Source: Chloroflexota bacterium
GTDB lineage: Bacteria; Chloroflexota; Ktedonobacteria; Ktedonobacterales; Ktedonobacteraceae
Assembly (NCBI GenBank): GCA_902812455.1
Contig: CADDZH010000178.1
Span: 1-5,238 of the forward strand
DNA length: 5,238 nt
Direction: 5' to 3'
In this document: one piece after another, positions 4,550 to 5,238 of the stretch
Position numbering within the stretch: position 1 is the first letter of the stretch
Layout: each line of letters starts with the position of its first letter
Notes under the pieces: model-generated
What the model was told of the DNA's origin: nothing
Database searches by the model: none
The model's input: the letters and a program-made list of their open reading frames with translations, nothing else
Program-made: the position numbers and the translations under genes

Positions 4550-5238
4550 TTACAATCGTGGCCAGCGCACAGGAATATCGCCCCAGTGCAGGCGGGCCGA
4601 GGTTGCAAAATCGCGCTGGTTCCTGATCTCCTCCAGCCTCGCCTCGAATTGCGCCCGTTTGTCCTGGATCGTGGCCAGCCAGGATTGCGGGATCATTGTG
4701 TCGTCAACCCGGTCGCGCAACGCCCCATCCTGGAAGTCGAAGTTGTCGTTGGTGGGAATCTGGTAGGCTTCCATAGCATAGACAACTGCACCTTGCACGA
4801 TAATATTGCGGTGAACCTCTGGAATGGTCGAGCCGCTGGCGTCCAACTGGTGCTTGGTGGCGTAGAACACGCGCATGACCAGCGTATTATCTTTGGGCAG
4901 TTCCGCGCTTGATAGCTTCAGAGTGAAGCTAGGCGCCTGCGTGCCCGTTGGCGAACTGCCCACGCCTACTGCGCCACTACTGCCCAGATTCCCTCCGGCA
5001 GCCAGGGCCATGGTCGAGTCAAACACGTTGCTGTATTCCGAAAAGTCTCGTTCGTAGGGTGGCCAGAGCATCACGCCCGATGTATTGACCGCAGGCGGCG
5101 AGGGCTTACTCGCCAGGGCGCTGTCCGGCTGCGTATCTACCCATGTCGTGGTTGTGTTATCGGGGATGGTCGCCAGTAATGCCAGTGCTGAACCGCCCGC
5201 CGTTGTGCGATAGATGTTGCGCCCTATGATGGTATTTG
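4550..5238 (-). CDS. FN3-like, phage-type structural protein (5' end outside window)
   Basis: The frame is open from the right edge to TAA 4552-4550, giving 228 visible residues (numbered from codon 5236-5234). A GTG at 5074 could be taken for a start, but the 54 residues before it are clearly coding. They include RNIYRTTAGGSALALLATI (6-24), DNTTTTWVDT (26-35) and D-x-A-L, a pattern typical of the C-terminal half of a fibronectin type III domain. A Pro/Ser linker leads to LWPPYERDFSEYSNVFDS, a Gly/Ser-rich loop, and a C-terminal alpha-helical part with VHRNIIVQGAVVYAMEAY and an amphipathic helix rich in Gln, Arg and Glu. It ends with the aromatic tail HWGDIPVRWPRL. The C-terminal half recalls phage neck or head-tail connector proteins in its helix pattern, but this is weak. 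It is the first visible gene of the minus-strand unit and leads straight into the coiled-coil gene. Confidence 0.85.
   Translation of the reverse strand, partial: NTIIGRNIYRTTAGGSALALLATIPDNTTTTWVDTQPDSALASKPSPPAVNTSGVMLWPPYERDFSEYSNVFDSTMALAAGGNLGSSGAVGVGSSPTGTQAPSFTLKLSSAELPKDNTLVMRVFYATKHQLDASGSTIPEVHRNIIVQGAVVYAMEAYQIPTNDNFDFQDGALRDRVDDTMIPQSWLATIQDKRAQFEARLEEIRNQRDFATSARLHWGDIPVRWPRL

Overview
This window looks like chromosome from a Ktedonobacteria-type member of the Chloroflexota. I base this on recognition rather than a search: the base composition is moderately GC-rich, a membrane-anchored beta-propeller is built from near-identical 'DGSLLW' repeats, a secreted-protein C-terminus carries an 'ERPMYF' motif, and the spaces between genes hold small palindromic repeats. 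No RNA genes, CRISPR array or complete insertion sequence were seen.

Layout. Positions 1-155 hold the 3' end of a plus-strand gene for a probably secreted protein. Positions 156-401 are a convergent, non-coding stretch with four copies of a small hairpin family (GTAG foot, ACAAG/CTTGT loop, stems that differ but stay paired). A minus-strand gene follows (to about 1871) for a single-pass membrane protein with an eight-bladed, PQQ-like beta-propeller. Positions 1872-2133 are a divergent intergenic region with a fifth copy of the hairpin family and an unrelated 71-bp palindromic repeat. A plus-strand cupin gene (2134-2547) converges, 9 bp away, on a minus-strand gene (2557-3621) for a protein with a Pro/Thr-rich outer segment, one membrane helix and a long inner tail.

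Positions 3692-5238 hold three minus-strand genes that read like one transcription unit. In order of transcription they are: a protein with a fibronectin-III-like segment that runs off the window, a small membrane-anchored coiled-coil protein that starts 3 bp after it, and a phage-tail-like protein. I read this as the end of a phage-derived structural module, but no terminase, portal, capsid or lysin gene is visible to confirm it.

The most useful observations are the REP-like hairpin family with apparent compensatory changes, a promoter that predicts a leaderless mRNA for the Pro/Thr-rich gene, a perfect -10 hexamer that overlaps the outermost start codon of the propeller gene, and the fact that the FN3-like reading frame stays open to the window edge, so an internal GTG there is not its start. 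Nothing in the window amounts to a clearly new, complete system.
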